Assembly (NCBI RefSeq): GCF_019400745.1
Contig: NZ_WJIB01000004.1
Span: forward strand, 248,001-312,000
Reading direction: 5' to 3'
DNA from: Cohnella sp. CFH 77786
GTDB lineage: Bacteria > Bacillota > Bacilli > Paenibacillales > Paenibacillaceae
DNA length: 64,000 nucleotides
Part shown: one piece after another, positions 25,074 through 34,226 of the stretch
Numbering within the stretch: the first letter of the stretch is position 1
Layout of the letters: each line of letters starts with the position of its first letter
The notes under the pieces: generated by a model
Told to the model about the DNA's origin: nothing
Databases searched by the model: none
What the model saw: only the letters and a program-made list of their open reading frames with translations
Program-made: the position numbers and the translations under genes

Positions 25074-26501
25074 CTACTCGAACCATGCCCGTCTTAACCG
25101 AATGATCCCTTCGCCAATCCGCTCCTCGTTAACTCCGGCAAACCCAAGCAGGACATAGGATTCTGGGCACTGGGCCGGATCGGTCCAATGGATAGCGGGG
25201 GAATATACCTTCACGCCGTGACGGGACGCGAGATCGATCAATTCCGGGGCACTCCGGCCATACACGTCCAGGATCAGGTGAATGCCGGATTTCTGCCCGA
25301 TAATGCCGACGCGCCCGCCGAAGTACTCCTGAATGGAGCGTATCAGCGTTCTGTGCCTCGATTGGTACAGGGTTCTCATTTTACGGACGTGCCCCTCGAA
25401 CCCTCCACCTCTCATGAACAAATAGACGGCGGTCTGAATGAGCGGAGACACCGCTTGGCTGTAAGGCTGCATCTGCCGCTCATATACCCTGGCGAGAGAC
25501 TCCGGCAGGACCATATAGCTGAGCCGGGCGCCCGGCAGGAACGATTTCGAGAACGTGCCCAGGTAGATGACCCGGTCCCCCGCATCCATCGCCTTGAGCG
25601 CCGGAATCGGCTGGCCCTGGTAGCGGAATTCGCTGTCGTAGTCGTCTTCCAGTATAAACCCGCCGCTCTCGTACGCCCACTGCAACAGTTGCGCCCGTCT
25701 TCGGACAGGCATCACGATGCCGGACGGAAACTGGTGGGACGGCGTCACGTACACCGCTTTCGCGCCGCACATGCGCAGCCGGTCGACCCGGAGCCCGTCT
25801 TCGTCGAGCGGAATGGGCACGATCTCGCGGCCATGGTTGGCAAACACGGCCCTCACCCCGTTGTAGCCCGGCTCCTCCATGGCGACTCGATCCGCGAGGG
25901 GCAGCAGCTGGCAGAGCAAGCTGACCGATTGCTGCGTCCCCGCGCTGAGGAAAATCCGGCCGGGAGAGCAGACGACACCGCGGGACTGGTACAAATACCG
26001 GGCGATCTCGTTCCGAAGCCCGAAATGGCCTTGCCGTTCCCCGTAACCGTAAACCTCGTCGAAACGGTCGTTCAGCGCGTCCGCCAAGCATTTTTTCCAT
26101 GCCTTGACGGGAAACCGTTCCCGATCCACGTCCCCGTATTCGAAATCGATCGCGTCCGGTTCGTCCCGGCGCGCCCCCTCATGCTCCCCGCGTTCCGGCT
26201 CGGCTCCCGAGGTGATGCCGCTGCCTCCCAAAGTCAGCTTCTCCATCGGAAGCACCTGAATCCCGCTGCGCAGCCTGCTCTGGATGTAACCCTCCGCCAT
26301 CAGCTGCTGATAAGCCGTCTCGACGGTATTTTTGCTTACGTTCAGATGGGAGGCCAGCTGCCGGATCGACGGAAGACGTTCGTTTTCCCGGAGAACGCCG
26401 CCTTCGATCTGCCGTCGGATGTAAGCGTACAGCTGATGATAGAGGGGGGATTTATTTTGCTTGTCTAGGTCCGGGGTTAAGCTGATCAACTCTCTCACCA
26501 T
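25074..26501 (-). CDS. MocR/PdxR-like regulator (GntR HTH + aminotransferase)
   Basis: 475 aa. The N-terminal winged helix (about 15-80) has LPSIRQLASHLNVSKNTVETAYQQL. A fold-type-I aminotransferase domain follows with PLP-lysine in YLGTFSKSFLPGARL. This fusion is the MocR class, which senses PLP or amino acids; PdxR members control pyridoxal-phosphate synthesis. Here the divergent gene 93 bp away is an FMN split-barrel protein rather than pdxST. Codon use is like the neighbours. Confidence 0.9.
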   Translation of the reverse strand: MVRELISLTPDLDKQNKSPLYHQLYAYIRRQIEGGVLRENERLPSIRQLASHLNVSKNTVETAYQQLMAEGYIQSRLRSGIQVLPMEKLTLGGSGITSGAEPERGEHEGARRDEPDAIDFEYGDVDRERFPVKAWKKCLADALNDRFDEVYGYGERQGHFGLRNEIARYLYQSRGVVCSPGRIFLSAGTQQSVSLLCQLLPLADRVAMEEPGYNGVRAVFANHGREIVPIPLDEDGLRVDRLRMCGAKAVYVTPSHQFPSGIVMPVRRRAQLLQWAYESGGFILEDDYDSEFRYQGQPIPALKAMDAGDRVIYLGTFSKSFLPGARLSYMVLPESLARVYERQMQPYSQAVSPLIQTAVYLFMRGGGFEGHVRKMRTLYQSRHRTLIRSIQEYFGGRVGIIGQKSGIHLILDVYGRSAPELIDLASRHGVKVYSPAIHWTDPAQCPESYVLLGFAGVNEERIGEGIIRLRRAWFE

Positions 26502-26594
26502 CTGTCCCTATGATTTATTTGATCATTGTCACTTTAGGTCAGGACACATTGGGCCTAGAATGATCTTATCACACACCGGAGGAGAGAGAGGACC

Positions 26595-27140
26595 ATGTTT
26601 CCCATTCGCATGCAAAAACGCGCATGTACGGACAACGCGAAAATCCAACGTTTTCTTGACCTGGCCAAAACGGGATTTCTGGGCTTGTCGTCAGACGATG
26701 TTCCTTATGTCGTTCCTTTGAATTTCCTGTGGCGTGACGGCGCGGTCTACTTTCATGGAGCGGCCGAGGGGAGAAAAGTCTCGGTCATGGAGAGGAATAC
26801 GCGGGCGTGCTTCACGGTCAGCGAGGAGTACGGTACGATCGCCGATCCGGTGCCCGCCAATACGGATACCGCCTACATGAGCGTGATCATCGACGGAACC
26901 GTGGAGCCGGTAACGGACTTGTCGGAGGCGACGGAAGCGATGCAAGGCATGCTGGACAAATACGTGCCCGGTTATTACGACAAGCCGCTCGCGAGGATCC
27001 ACGTGGAGAAATACGTCTCCTCCATGGGCAGCCGAACCGCCGTATTCAAGCTGGTCTCGTCTTCGGTCTCGGCCAAAGAGAAGGAAGTCGACCCCGCGCA
27101 CATGTTTTATCCGGGGAGGACGATCCGAGGCGACAAGTAA
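26595..27140 (+). CDS. FMN-binding split-barrel (NimA/PNPOx-like) protein
   Basis: 181 aa, with GGAGAGAGAGG eight bases upstream. The sequence [21 protein letters not shown], then FYSLFHGAA-like and [16 protein letters not shown] segments, matches the NimA/5-nitroimidazole and FMN-split-barrel family. The protein probably reduces small compounds with FMN or binds pyridoxal vitamers. It is divergent to a MocR regulator; a candidate -10 TAGAAT stands at 26556-26561. A direct role in vitamin B6 salvage is possible but unproven. Confidence 0.8.
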   Translation: MFPIRMQKRACTDNAKIQRFLDLAKTGFLGLSSDDVPYVVPLNFLWRDGAVYFHGAAEGRKVSVMERNTRACFTVSEEYGTIADPVPANTDTAYMSVIIDGTVEPVTDLSEATEAMQGMLDKYVPGYYDKPLARIHVEKYVSSMGSRTAVFKLVSSSVSAKEKEVDPAHMFYPGRTIRGDK

Positions 27141-27221
27141 ACCAGCATAAGCGCGAGCTTCAGAACATCAAATAGGGAATGGAGAGTTTGCGGCAGATTC
27201 TGTGAGCAAGGGGTGTATCCT

Positions 27222-28400
27222 ATGGGAAACGATCCACGAAACGGGGGAGCAAATCCGAACGTTCCCCAGCCGATCAGGCCGGACGGCGCGGGCGCAACCG
27301 ATTTCGGTCCAAGAGACGTCATGCGCGATATGGAGAACCCCGACCTGCTCGTTCCGCCGGTCACCGATGCCGGAACCGTTCCCAATCTGAAGTTCTCCTT
27401 CTCCGACACGCATATGCAGTTGAATCACGGCGGCTGGTCGCGGCAAATCACGGTTAGGGAGCTGCCGATCGCCACCACGCTTGCCGGCGTCAACATGCGT
27501 CTTACGCCGGGCGGCGTGCGCGAGCTGCATTGGCACCAGCAAGCGGAATGGGCCTTCATGATTTTGGGCCGTGCCCGCATCACCGCGGTCGACCAGGACG
27601 GACGGAATTTCATCGCGGACGTAGGGGAGGGCGATCTATGGTACTTTCCGCCCGGCATTCCGCATTCCATTCAAGGATTGGAGGAAGGCTGCGAATTTCT
27701 GCTCGTTTTCGACGACGGCAGCTTCTCCGATCTCAACACTTTGTCCATCTCCGATTGGTTCGCCCACACGCCGAAGGAGGTCCTCGCGGCGAATTTCGGC
27801 GTGCCGGAGAGCGCCTTGGTCGGCATTCCCAAGGAACAGCGCTACATTTTCCAAGCCGAGTTGCCCGGTCCGCTGGAGACCCAGAAGGTTCCCGATCCCT
27901 ACGGCACCGTGCCGAAGAGCTTTACTCACCGTTTGATGGCCCAGACCCCGATCGTCACGCCGGGAGGGACCGTGCGCATCGCGGATTCAACCAACTTCCC
28001 CATATCGCTCAGGATCGCGGCGGCGCTGGTCGAAATCAAGCCGGGCGGCATGAGGGAGTTGCATTGGCATCCGAATAACGATGAATGGCAATATTACCTC
28101 ACGGGCACGGGACGAATGACCGTATTTGCGGCAAACGGCACCGCCCGCACCTTCGATTATCGGGCGGGCGACGTAGGCTACGTACCGTTCGCGTTCGGTC
28201 ATTACATCCAGAATACCGGCGACCGAAGCCTGTGGTTTCTGGAGATGTTCAAAAGCGACCGCTTCGCCGACGTGTCCCTGAACCAATGGATGGCGCTGAC
28301 GCCGAAGCAGCTCGTGCAGGACAATCTGCACGCCTCGCCGGCGCTGATGAACTCGCTGCGCAAAGAGAAGTGGCCGGTCGTAAAATACCCGGCCACGTAA
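27222..28400 (+). CDS. Bicupin oxalate decarboxylase-like protein (OxdC/OxdD family)
   Basis: 392 aa. AAGGGG stands eight bases before ATG 27222. Two Mn-binding cupin sites are complete: H103, H105, E109, H148 in the first, and H281, H283, E288, H327 in the second. E341 matches the second-site catalytic Glu (family E333). The active-site lid, SENST in B. subtilis OxdC, reads S169-D-L-N-T173 here, so the decarboxylase Glu becomes Asp. The family splits oxalate into formate and CO2; OxdD is a spore-coat protein. The changed lid could shift activity. Confidence 0.82.
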   Translation: MGNDPRNGGANPNVPQPIRPDGAGATDFGPRDVMRDMENPDLLVPPVTDAGTVPNLKFSFSDTHMQLNHGGWSRQITVRELPIATTLAGVNMRLTPGGVRELHWHQQAEWAFMILGRARITAVDQDGRNFIADVGEGDLWYFPPGIPHSIQGLEEGCEFLLVFDDGSFSDLNTLSISDWFAHTPKEVLAANFGVPESALVGIPKEQRYIFQAELPGPLETQKVPDPYGTVPKSFTHRLMAQTPIVTPGGTVRIADSTNFPISLRIAAALVEIKPGGMRELHWHPNNDEWQYYLTGTGRMTVFAANGTARTFDYRAGDVGYVPFAFGHYIQNTGDRSLWFLEMFKSDRFADVSLNQWMALTPKQLVQDNLHASPALMNSLRKEKWPVVKYPAT

Positions 28401-28536
28401 CGCTCCCCATCGTAACTATGGTAAAATATAGGGCAACCGCATCTGACGATCCGACGATCCGCCGTGATGTTCAGTTCGGGCCGCGGCCCTAAACGGGACG
28501 TAACCCTGGTGAAATTAAACTGGAGGACCTGCCTCG

Positions 28537-29577
28537 ATGGAAATCGGAATCAGCACTTTTTTGGAAGCAACGCCCGACCCGGCCACGGGACAAGCCGTCA
28601 GCCACGCCGAGCGGCTGCGGCGCGCGGTCGAAGAGATCGTACTGGCCGACCAGGTCGGCTTGGACGTGTACGGGGTGGGTGAGCATCACCGTCCCGATTA
28701 CGCGGGCTCCGCCCCGGCGGTCGTCCTTGCGGCTGCAGCTGCGATGACGAAGCGAATCCGGCTGACGAGCGCCGTCACCGTGCTGTCCTCGGACGATCCG
28801 GTCCGCGTCTATCAAGCCTTCTCCACCCTGGACGGCCTCTCGGACGGCCGGGCCGAAATCATGGCGGGACGCGGATCGTTCATCGAATCGTTCCCGCTGT
28901 TCGGATACGATCTGGACGATTACGACGAATTGTTCGACGAGAAGCTGGAGCTGCTGCTGGCGATCACGAAATCGGAAAAGGTAGCTTGGCCGGGCAGCCG
29001 GCATCGCGCCGCCATCCCGGGCCTCGGCGTCTATCCCCGGTCCGTCCAGGATCCGCTGCCGGTGTGGATCGCCAGCGGCGGAAACCCGCAATCGGCCGTC
29101 CGAGCGGGAGCGCTGGGGCTGCCGATCGCGTTCGCCATCATTGGCGGCATGCCGGAGAGGTTCGCACCGCTCGTCGAACTCTACAAGAGGGCTGCCGCGC
29201 AAGCCGGGCACGATCCCGCGCGGCTGCAGATCGCGACGCATTCCCACGGCTTCGTCGCCGATACGACCGAGCAGGCCGCCGATCTGTTTTTCCCCTCCAC
29301 GCAAGCCCAGATGAACGTCATCGGGCGCGAGCGGGGATGGCCCCCGTACACCCGCGAAGCCTTCGACGCCGCGCGCAGTCTCAGAGGCGCCCTCTACGTG
29401 GGCGATCCGGAATTCGTCGCGGAGAAAATCCTGCTTCTTCGGCGGAATTTGGGCGTCACGCGCTTCTTCCTGCACGTGAACGTAGGGACGATGCCGCACC
29501 GGGAAGTATTGCGCGCCATCGAACTGCTCGGCACGAAGGTGGCGCCGCTTGTCCGCAAGGAGCTGTCCCGGACATAA
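28537..29577 (+). CDS. LLM-class flavin-dependent oxidoreductase
   Basis: 346 aa TIM-barrel, bacterial-luciferase-like monooxygenase of the F420/FMN family. Signs are [26 protein letters not shown], and [18 protein letters not shown]. Members often oxidise alkanes, sulfonates or siderophore parts. A GGAGG site 11 bases upstream marks ATG 28537. It stands alone after a short 136-bp gap holding a GC-rich palindrome (GGGCCGCGGCCC). The substrate is unknown. Confidence 0.9.
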   Translation: MEIGISTFLEATPDPATGQAVSHAERLRRAVEEIVLADQVGLDVYGVGEHHRPDYAGSAPAVVLAAAAAMTKRIRLTSAVTVLSSDDPVRVYQAFSTLDGLSDGRAEIMAGRGSFIESFPLFGYDLDDYDELFDEKLELLLAITKSEKVAWPGSRHRAAIPGLGVYPRSVQDPLPVWIASGGNPQSAVRAGALGLPIAFAIIGGMPERFAPLVELYKRAAAQAGHDPARLQIATHSHGFVADTTEQAADLFFPSTQAQMNVIGRERGWPPYTREAFDAARSLRGALYVGDPEFVAEKILLLRRNLGVTRFFLHVNVGTMPHREVLRAIELLGTKVAPLVRKELSRT

Positions 29578-29641
29578 CCACGCTCCTCGTTCCCGGTTTG
29601 AGAGGAGTGATGAAGCTCCCTGTACTTTCGCGAACTCAAAC

Positions 29642-30595
29642 TCAAACCCTCGCCTCTCTCAGACGGTATCGCTGATTCAGCAAATATCCGAACAAAGAAG
29701 CGAGCGATTGCTGAAACAACATGCCCAGAACGACAGGAATCGCGACCGGGGCGGGGAAGTATGCGACAGCAAGGACGGCGCCGGCGCTGATGTTGCGCAT
29801 TCCCCCGTTGAAGGTGAGCGCAATGACGATATCATCATCCCAGCGCATGAGCTTTGCCGCCAGCCATCCGATGACGTATCCGAGCGAAGCCAGCATCAAA
29901 ACAAACAATGCGGTCCCGAGCAGCTTGAAGCTGATATCCCGCAAGTATTGCGCGATTACGGAACTGTTGATGGCCACGACAATGCCCATCCCGATCTTCG
30001 CAAAGGGGCTTAGCCGCGGACTCCATATCTCCTTGGCTCTCCCCTTGGTCCTTTCGTTCAACAGCATCCCCAGCAATGAGGGCAGCACGATCATGAGAAA
30101 TAAACCCTGCATCATCTCCCCGATGTCCATCTGAACTTTGGCTCCTATGAGTACGGAAAGCGTGAAGGGAACCACGAAGGGGGAAAGAAGGGTGTCCAGG
30201 AGGATGATCGAAAGCGTCAGAACCGTGCTTCCCCTGTAGATGGCGACCCATACGAGGCTGCTGATTCCCGTAGGGATGGCGGCAGCGAGAATCAGTCCCG
30301 TAACGGTATAAGCATCATCGCTGAAAACCACATGACCCAGCCCCATGGCAATCAAAGGCATCAGCACGTGGAGAATGAACAGACAGGTCAGCAGAGGAAC
30401 CGGCTGTGCAACCGCTTTAAGAAATTCTTTGAAACTCGAGCTTGTACTGCCCGCAAAAGTCATAAACGCAAATATCCAGGGGGAAAGAAAAGTGAACCCG
30501 GATAAATGACTGCCTAGCAGAACGCCCAGCAATACACTGACCGGCGTAATGAGCGGCATCATTTTCTCCAGTCTGCGGTTCAGGGAATCCAGCAT
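29642..30595 (-). CDS. Bile acid:sodium symporter (BASS) family transporter
   Basis: 317 aa with nine to ten membrane segments. It has the BASS features LAAAIPTGISSLVWVAI (TM4 crossover) and LTFNGGMRNISAGAVLA (TM9). Members move organic anions or pantoate with Na+. ATG 30595 follows AAGGAAG about nine bases upstream; the longer open frame lacks an RBS. It runs convergent to the LLM gene and divergent to an aldo-keto reductase; the substrate is unknown. Confidence 0.85.
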   Translation of the reverse strand: MLDSLNRRLEKMMPLITPVSVLLGVLLGSHLSGFTFLSPWIFAFMTFAGSTSSSFKEFLKAVAQPVPLLTCLFILHVLMPLIAMGLGHVVFSDDAYTVTGLILAAAIPTGISSLVWVAIYRGSTVLTLSIILLDTLLSPFVVPFTLSVLIGAKVQMDIGEMMQGLFLMIVLPSLLGMLLNERTKGRAKEIWSPRLSPFAKIGMGIVVAINSSVIAQYLRDISFKLLGTALFVLMLASLGYVIGWLAAKLMRWDDDIVIALTFNGGMRNISAGAVLAVAYFPAPVAIPVVLGMLFQQSLASLFGYLLNQRYRLREARV

Positions 30596-30795
30596 CGCGG
30601 CATAACTTCCTTTTTGTTTGAGCTGCTTTGTAACAAAGTCTACCACGTATGCGGACTTGTTCAAGTGAGAAGTTGCCCCGTATGAAAGGTAGTAACGTCC
30701 GGTATACTAAGTGATTCGAATTACACTTCTTACATTTGTATCCCAAAAGCTATAGAATCATGGTAGAGCTCGATTGAATACAAGGAGGATCCGTC

Positions 30796-31713
30796 ATGAG
30801 AACGATCAAGCTGGGACCTACTCCCCTGGAGGTACCCGTCGTTGCCGTAGGCTGCATGCGCATCAATTCGCTGGACAAGGCCGCCGCAGAGCGCTTTGTA
30901 AAGACGTCGCTGGAAGAAGGGGCGAATTTCTTCGACCATGCGGACATCTACGGCGGGGGCAACTGCGAGGAAATTTTCGCGGACGCCGTCCAGATGAACG
31001 CGACGGTGCGCGAGAAGCTCATTCTTCAGTCCAAATGCGGCATCCGCAAAGGCATGTTCGATTTCTCCAAGGAGCATATCCTTGCATCCGTGGACGGAAT
31101 ACTGAAACGCCTGAGAACCGACTACCTGGACATTCTGCTCCTGCACCGTCCGGATACGCTCGTCGAACCGGAGGAAGTCGCGGAAGCTTTCGACGCGCTG
31201 GCCGCTTCCGGCAAGGTGCGCCATTTCGGCGTCTCCAACCAGAACCCGATGCAGATCCAGCTGCTGAAGAAGCACGTAAAGCAGCCGATCGTCGCCAACC
31301 AGTTGCAGCTCAGCATCACCAACGCGACGATGATCTCCAGCGGCTTCAACGTCAACATGGAGAATGAAGCTGCGGTGAACCGTGACGGCTATATCCTCGA
31401 TTATTGCCGGCTGAACGACATCACGATCCAGCCTTGGTCGCCGTTCCAATACGGGTTTTTCCAAGGCGTGTTCCTGGACAACGACAAGTTCCCGGAGCTG
31501 AACAGGAAAATCGACGAAATCGCCGCCAAATACGAGGTGAGCAACACGACGATCGCCATGGCGTGGCTGCTGCGCCATCCCGCGAACATGCAGCCGGTGA
31601 CCGGCACGATGAACGTCGAGCGGCTTAAGGATTGCCTGAAGGCCGGCGATATCCGTCTGACGCGAGAAGAATGGTACGAAATCTTCCGCGCGGCCGGCAA
31701 CGTGCTTCCGTAA
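30796..31713 (+). CDS. Aldo/keto reductase
   Basis: 305 aa (beta/alpha)8 NADPH-dependent reductase of the YdhF type. The catalytic residues are visible: D and Y in FFDHADIYGGG, K in LQSKCGI, H in LLLHRPDTL. The NADP-binding tail GTMNVERLKDCLKA is present. A strong AAGGAGG seven bases upstream marks ATG 30796; TATAGA at 30751 may be its -10. It ends at a terminator. Substrate is probably a small carbonyl compound. Confidence 0.92.
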   Translation: MRTIKLGPTPLEVPVVAVGCMRINSLDKAAAERFVKTSLEEGANFFDHADIYGGGNCEEIFADAVQMNATVREKLILQSKCGIRKGMFDFSKEHILASVDGILKRLRTDYLDILLLHRPDTLVEPEEVAEAFDALAASGKVRHFGVSNQNPMQIQLLKKHVKQPIVANQLQLSITNATMISSGFNVNMENEAAVNRDGYILDYCRLNDITIQPWSPFQYGFFQGVFLDNDKFPELNRKIDEIAAKYEVSNTTIAMAWLLRHPANMQPVTGTMNVERLKDCLKAGDIRLTREEWYEIFRAAGNVLP

Positions 31714-31730
31714 GACCTAGGAGAATGGAG

Positions 31731-31760
31731 AAACCTCGAGTCAACCGGGACTTGAGGTTT
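31731..31760. terminator. Terminator of the aldo/keto reductase gene
   Basis: A 12-bp stem (AAACCTCGAGTC / GACTTGAGGTTT with one mismatch) lies 18 bases after the stop codon. Confidence 0.8.
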
Positions 31761-32020
31761 CTCTCGTCCGGTACCATCCAACCGTCGCGGCCAGCGCATC
31801 CTCCAGCGGCGTTGCCCGCAGCCCGAACCGGTCCGAGAACTTGCGGCTGCTCACGGCGAAGTCCTTCTCGAATGGATAAAACATCTCGATGCTTTCCCTT
31901 GCCGAGGGAATGAACAACCCTCCGAACCGCAGCATCCCACGGAAATCCAGCATATCCTCGACACGTGCCCGATCGAATACGATTGATCATTTGCCATAGC
32001 GCTTGCTGCCTCCTGGCCGT
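31741..32020 (-). pseudogene. Remnant of an NAD-dependent epimerase/dehydratase
   Basis: The 70-codon frame ending at 31741 reads MFYPFEKDFAVSSRKFSDRF, then GLRATPLEDALAATVGWYR. This is the typical C-terminus of extended-SDR epimerases. About 50 more bases upstream (frame with QQALWQMINRI) seem to continue the homology after a frameshift near 31955. The Rossmann half is missing, so it is a decayed relic in the gap between the aldo/keto reductase and the small-peptide gene. Bases 32021-32190 hold nothing I recognise. Confidence 0.6.
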
Positions 32021-32196
32021 TGCCATGAATCTATTATCAGGTTAACTCCTCATTCGCCGCTCCCCTGCCTAGCCCCTTCTTCGTGCCGCCCGGAAACAAG
32101 CTTCAAGAACGTGCAATATCGTGACAAGACGCGAACAGCGCGAAGATTCATAGCCAATCGCTTTTCCAAATGGATGTTTTTTGCCAATTTCTCGGA

Positions 32197-32225
32197 TTGA
32201 TCGGTGAAAGCGCGCTTTATATATT
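32197..32225 (+). promoter_or_regulatory. Sigma-A-type promoter of the small basic peptide gene
   Basis: TTGATC (32197-32202) and TATATT (32220-32225) with a 17-bp spacer. The RBS and start of the 29-aa frame follow at 32262 and 32278. Confidence 0.6.
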
Positions 32226-32277
32226 TTGTTTAGCGAGCCTGAAAAGGAACTACGATCATAAGAAAGGAGCGTAGAGA

Positions 32278-32367
32278 ATGCCTATGAGCAGAAGAAAGAT
32301 GCATCGCCGCCTCCGGCATCTGATCCGCGCCGCGGGCGCGTATTGGCGACTGAGAACGACCGGCTGA
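32278..32367 (+). CDS. Small basic peptide (29 aa), unrecognised
   Basis: A 30-codon frame with AAAGGAG eight bases before ATG and a matching promoter upstream (32197-32225). The peptide begins MPMSRRKMHRRLRHLIRAA and carries nine Arg/Lys and two His in 29 residues with a single Trp and Tyr, so it could be an amphipathic membrane or nucleic-acid-binding peptide, or a leader. It ends 28 bases before the convergent uracil-DNA glycosylase gene stop. Coding status is inferred from the expression signals only. Confidence 0.5.
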   Translation: MPMSRRKMHRRLRHLIRAAGAYWRLRTTG

Positions 32368-32395
32368 GCGGGGTACAACCCGGCTTCCGGATTCC

Positions 32396-33002
32396 TTAAA
32401 AGCGCGAAGCGGCAATCTTCTTCCAACGTGCCGCGAGAAACTCTAGATCGGCGACGAACGGTTTCATCAAGTTGGGGCGCCTTCGCACCGCAAGCGGATG
32501 GTAGGTAAACGAGACGGGAATCCCGGCATATTCGTGCCAACTCCCCCGGAGCGCCTTGACGCTGGCATCCTCTCGTGAGGGGAGCAGCGTCTCGGCCACG
32601 ACATTCCCGAATCCGAATAACAGAAGCGGCCGTTTCTCCCGCAATTGCAGCTGCGAAATGCGAAGCGCAAGACTCTCTTGCCAGCGGCTTGTCGTAGGCC
32701 CGGATCGGCCGGCATTTGAGCAAATACGTTACATATACGGCGTCCGTCGGGAGGCCCGCCTCTCTCATGCCCATCTGAAGCGTCTCGCGCGTCCCGCAGA
32801 CGAATGCGTTGCCTTGCCGATCTTCCCTTGCCCCGGGGTTATCCAGAAGGAGGAAGATCGGAGCGTCCGGATTCCCTTCTCCCCAGATGACACGGGTGCG
32901 CTGCCCGGACAATTCGCAGCGGCCGCATTCCCGCGCATGCGCCGGCGCCGCCTCTTCGGGCAGCGTCTCCGCTTCGAACGGTTCATCAGACAAACGTGCC
33001 AC
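32396..33002 (-). pseudogene. Family-4-like uracil-DNA glycosylase, frameshifted
   Basis: The 5' part (from 33002) shows a UDG with four Fe-S cysteines (C26, C29, C97, C112: ECGRC, LLKCRP, ARESC) and the active-site loop DNPGAREDRQGNAF. After the ARESC segment (near 32660) the frame changes. The rest continues in another frame as LREKRPLLLFGFGNV..., then the uracil-binding VSFTYHPLAV, ending at 32396. One extra base near 32645-32672 (or two missing) explains this. It is either a broken gene or a sequence error; homology is continuous across the shift. The normal role is removing uracil from DNA. Confidence 0.8.
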
Positions 33003-33121
33003 CGCTTATTCCCCCTTCCTCTTTTTGCCATATGTCTTGCATTTCCGATATTCCTGATTTATATTCGTGGTGTACGATTCTCTAAAAACCGATATAATCC
33101 GATCGTCTTCGACAATCGGAT

Positions 33122-33276
33122 CCGGCATCGCACGACAAAGGCAAACCCGCCGAAAGGCGGCGACGCAAAGCTACAGGGGCTACGGCGGACGTGAAGGAAT
33201 CCCGCTATGCCAGCCAGTTGCCGAAGCGACGGAGCGCCTCCGTCCATTCATCCTTGTGCATGGGCGGGGGCTTTTT
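33122..33276 (+). ncRNA. Cyclic-di-GMP-I (GEMM) riboswitch with expression platform
   Basis: The aptamer (33122-33232) has the conserved CACGACAAAGGCAAAC, a GAAA-type tetraloop hairpin (CCGCCGAAAGGCGG), GACGCAAAG and GCCAGCCAGTTGCCG. P1 pairs CCG..TCGC with GCGACGG. A terminator (33233-33276: AGCGCCTCCGTCCA with TGGGCGGGGGCT, then T5) and a competing hairpin GACGGAG/CTCCGTC (33228-33244) follow. Ligand-bound P1 would use up GCGACGG, block the competing hairpin and leave the terminator free, so c-di-GMP should switch the gene off. A TATAAT -10 is at 33093-33098. The controlled gene is the GTP cyclohydrolase II homologue. Confidence 0.9.
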
Positions 33277-33378
33277 GCGTTTCTATCAAATGCTTCAAGG
33301 AGGTGAGGCGCGCCTGCCCGGATGCGGAAATCTTCAGCGCACATCATCGTGCATTTACACGAACAAGGAGATGAATTC

Positions 33379-34131
33379 ATGATGACGGACCAGATCAACA
33401 AAATGCTTGCGGGGAAACTGGCCATTCTGAAGGAATCGGGAAGCCCCGACCTCGCCCTGGTCGGACCCGTGCGGCTTCCGGTGCAATTGGAGCATCAGGA
33501 AGTCACGTTCCGGTGGTATTCCTGGGTGACGTTGGACAAGCCCGGCTATCGGATCGAAGATATCCTGCAGTCGTTACCGAGCGCGAATCTCTCTGCAAGC
33601 CAGCAATCTTCCGTATTGGTCTACGGCGATTTCGCCGATGCGGACCACTCCTTGGTCCGAATGCACAGTATTTGCCATACCGGCGACATCTTCGGAAGCA
33701 AACGGTGCGATTGCGGCTATCAGCTGCGCCGCTCCTTGCGGATGATCGCGGATCATGGCAGCGGAGCCCTCTTCTATCTGGCGAATCACGAAGGCCGGGG
33801 AATCGGCTTGTTCGCCAAATCGCTCGCCTACCTATTGCAGGAAGCGGGCTTCGATACGGTAGAGGCCAATCTCCAGCTGGGGCTTCCGGACGACGCGCGT
33901 TCCTACGAAGAGGCGATCCGCGTGCTTCAAAGCCTTCGCCGAAAACCGGTCAGCCTGATCACGAACAATCCTTACAAGCTGCAAGCGCTGCGCGAGAAAG
34001 GACTCGCGATCGATCCCCATTACCCGATCTGGGGAGACGTATCCAGACACAATGCCCGGTATTTGGCGACGAAAATCGAGAAATCGAAGCACATTTACCA
34101 TGCCGGAACGGACAACGTCAAATGGGGATGA
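33379..34131 (+). CDS. GTP cyclohydrolase II-like protein (RibA family)
   Basis: 250 aa. The Zn site is C99-C110-C112 (CHTGDIFGSKRCDC), and the catalytic/GTP segment HEGRGIGL (137-144) has His in place of the usual Gln. The late VEANLQLGLPDDARSY and LITNNPYK motifs are present. GTP cyclohydrolase II opens the GTP imidazole ring, the first step to riboflavin and some deazaflavin- or toxoflavin-like products. It stands alone, not with other rib genes, behind a c-di-GMP-I riboswitch. AAGGAG stands eight bases before ATG 33379. Confidence 0.87.
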   Translation: MMTDQINKMLAGKLAILKESGSPDLALVGPVRLPVQLEHQEVTFRWYSWVTLDKPGYRIEDILQSLPSANLSASQQSSVLVYGDFADADHSLVRMHSICHTGDIFGSKRCDCGYQLRRSLRMIADHGSGALFYLANHEGRGIGLFAKSLAYLLQEAGFDTVEANLQLGLPDDARSYEEAIRVLQSLRRKPVSLITNNPYKLQALREKGLAIDPHYPIWGDVSRHNARYLATKIEKSKHIYHAGTDNVKWG

Positions 34132-34178
34132 GGATGCGGCGAACTTGATCGACAAACGAGGGTAAGGCGTATGCAACA

Positions 34179-34219
34179 AAAGGGAGTACCTCCCCGGAGT
34201 CGGAGGAGATGCTCCCTTC
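34179..34219. terminator. Terminator between convergent genes
   Basis: AAAGGGAG pairs with CTCCCTT around an inner CCTCC/GGAGG. It ends both the GTP cyclohydrolase II-like and ArsR genes. Confidence 0.75.
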
Positions 34220-34226
34220 GCGTTTC

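Noticed and set aside
25188..26468. A 426-codon plus-strand frame over the MocR regulator
   Set aside because: Shadow frame, no motif.
28489..29499. 336-codon minus-strand frame over the LLM oxidoreductase
   Set aside because: Shadow of the luciferase-like gene, which has the clear TIM-barrel motifs and RBS.
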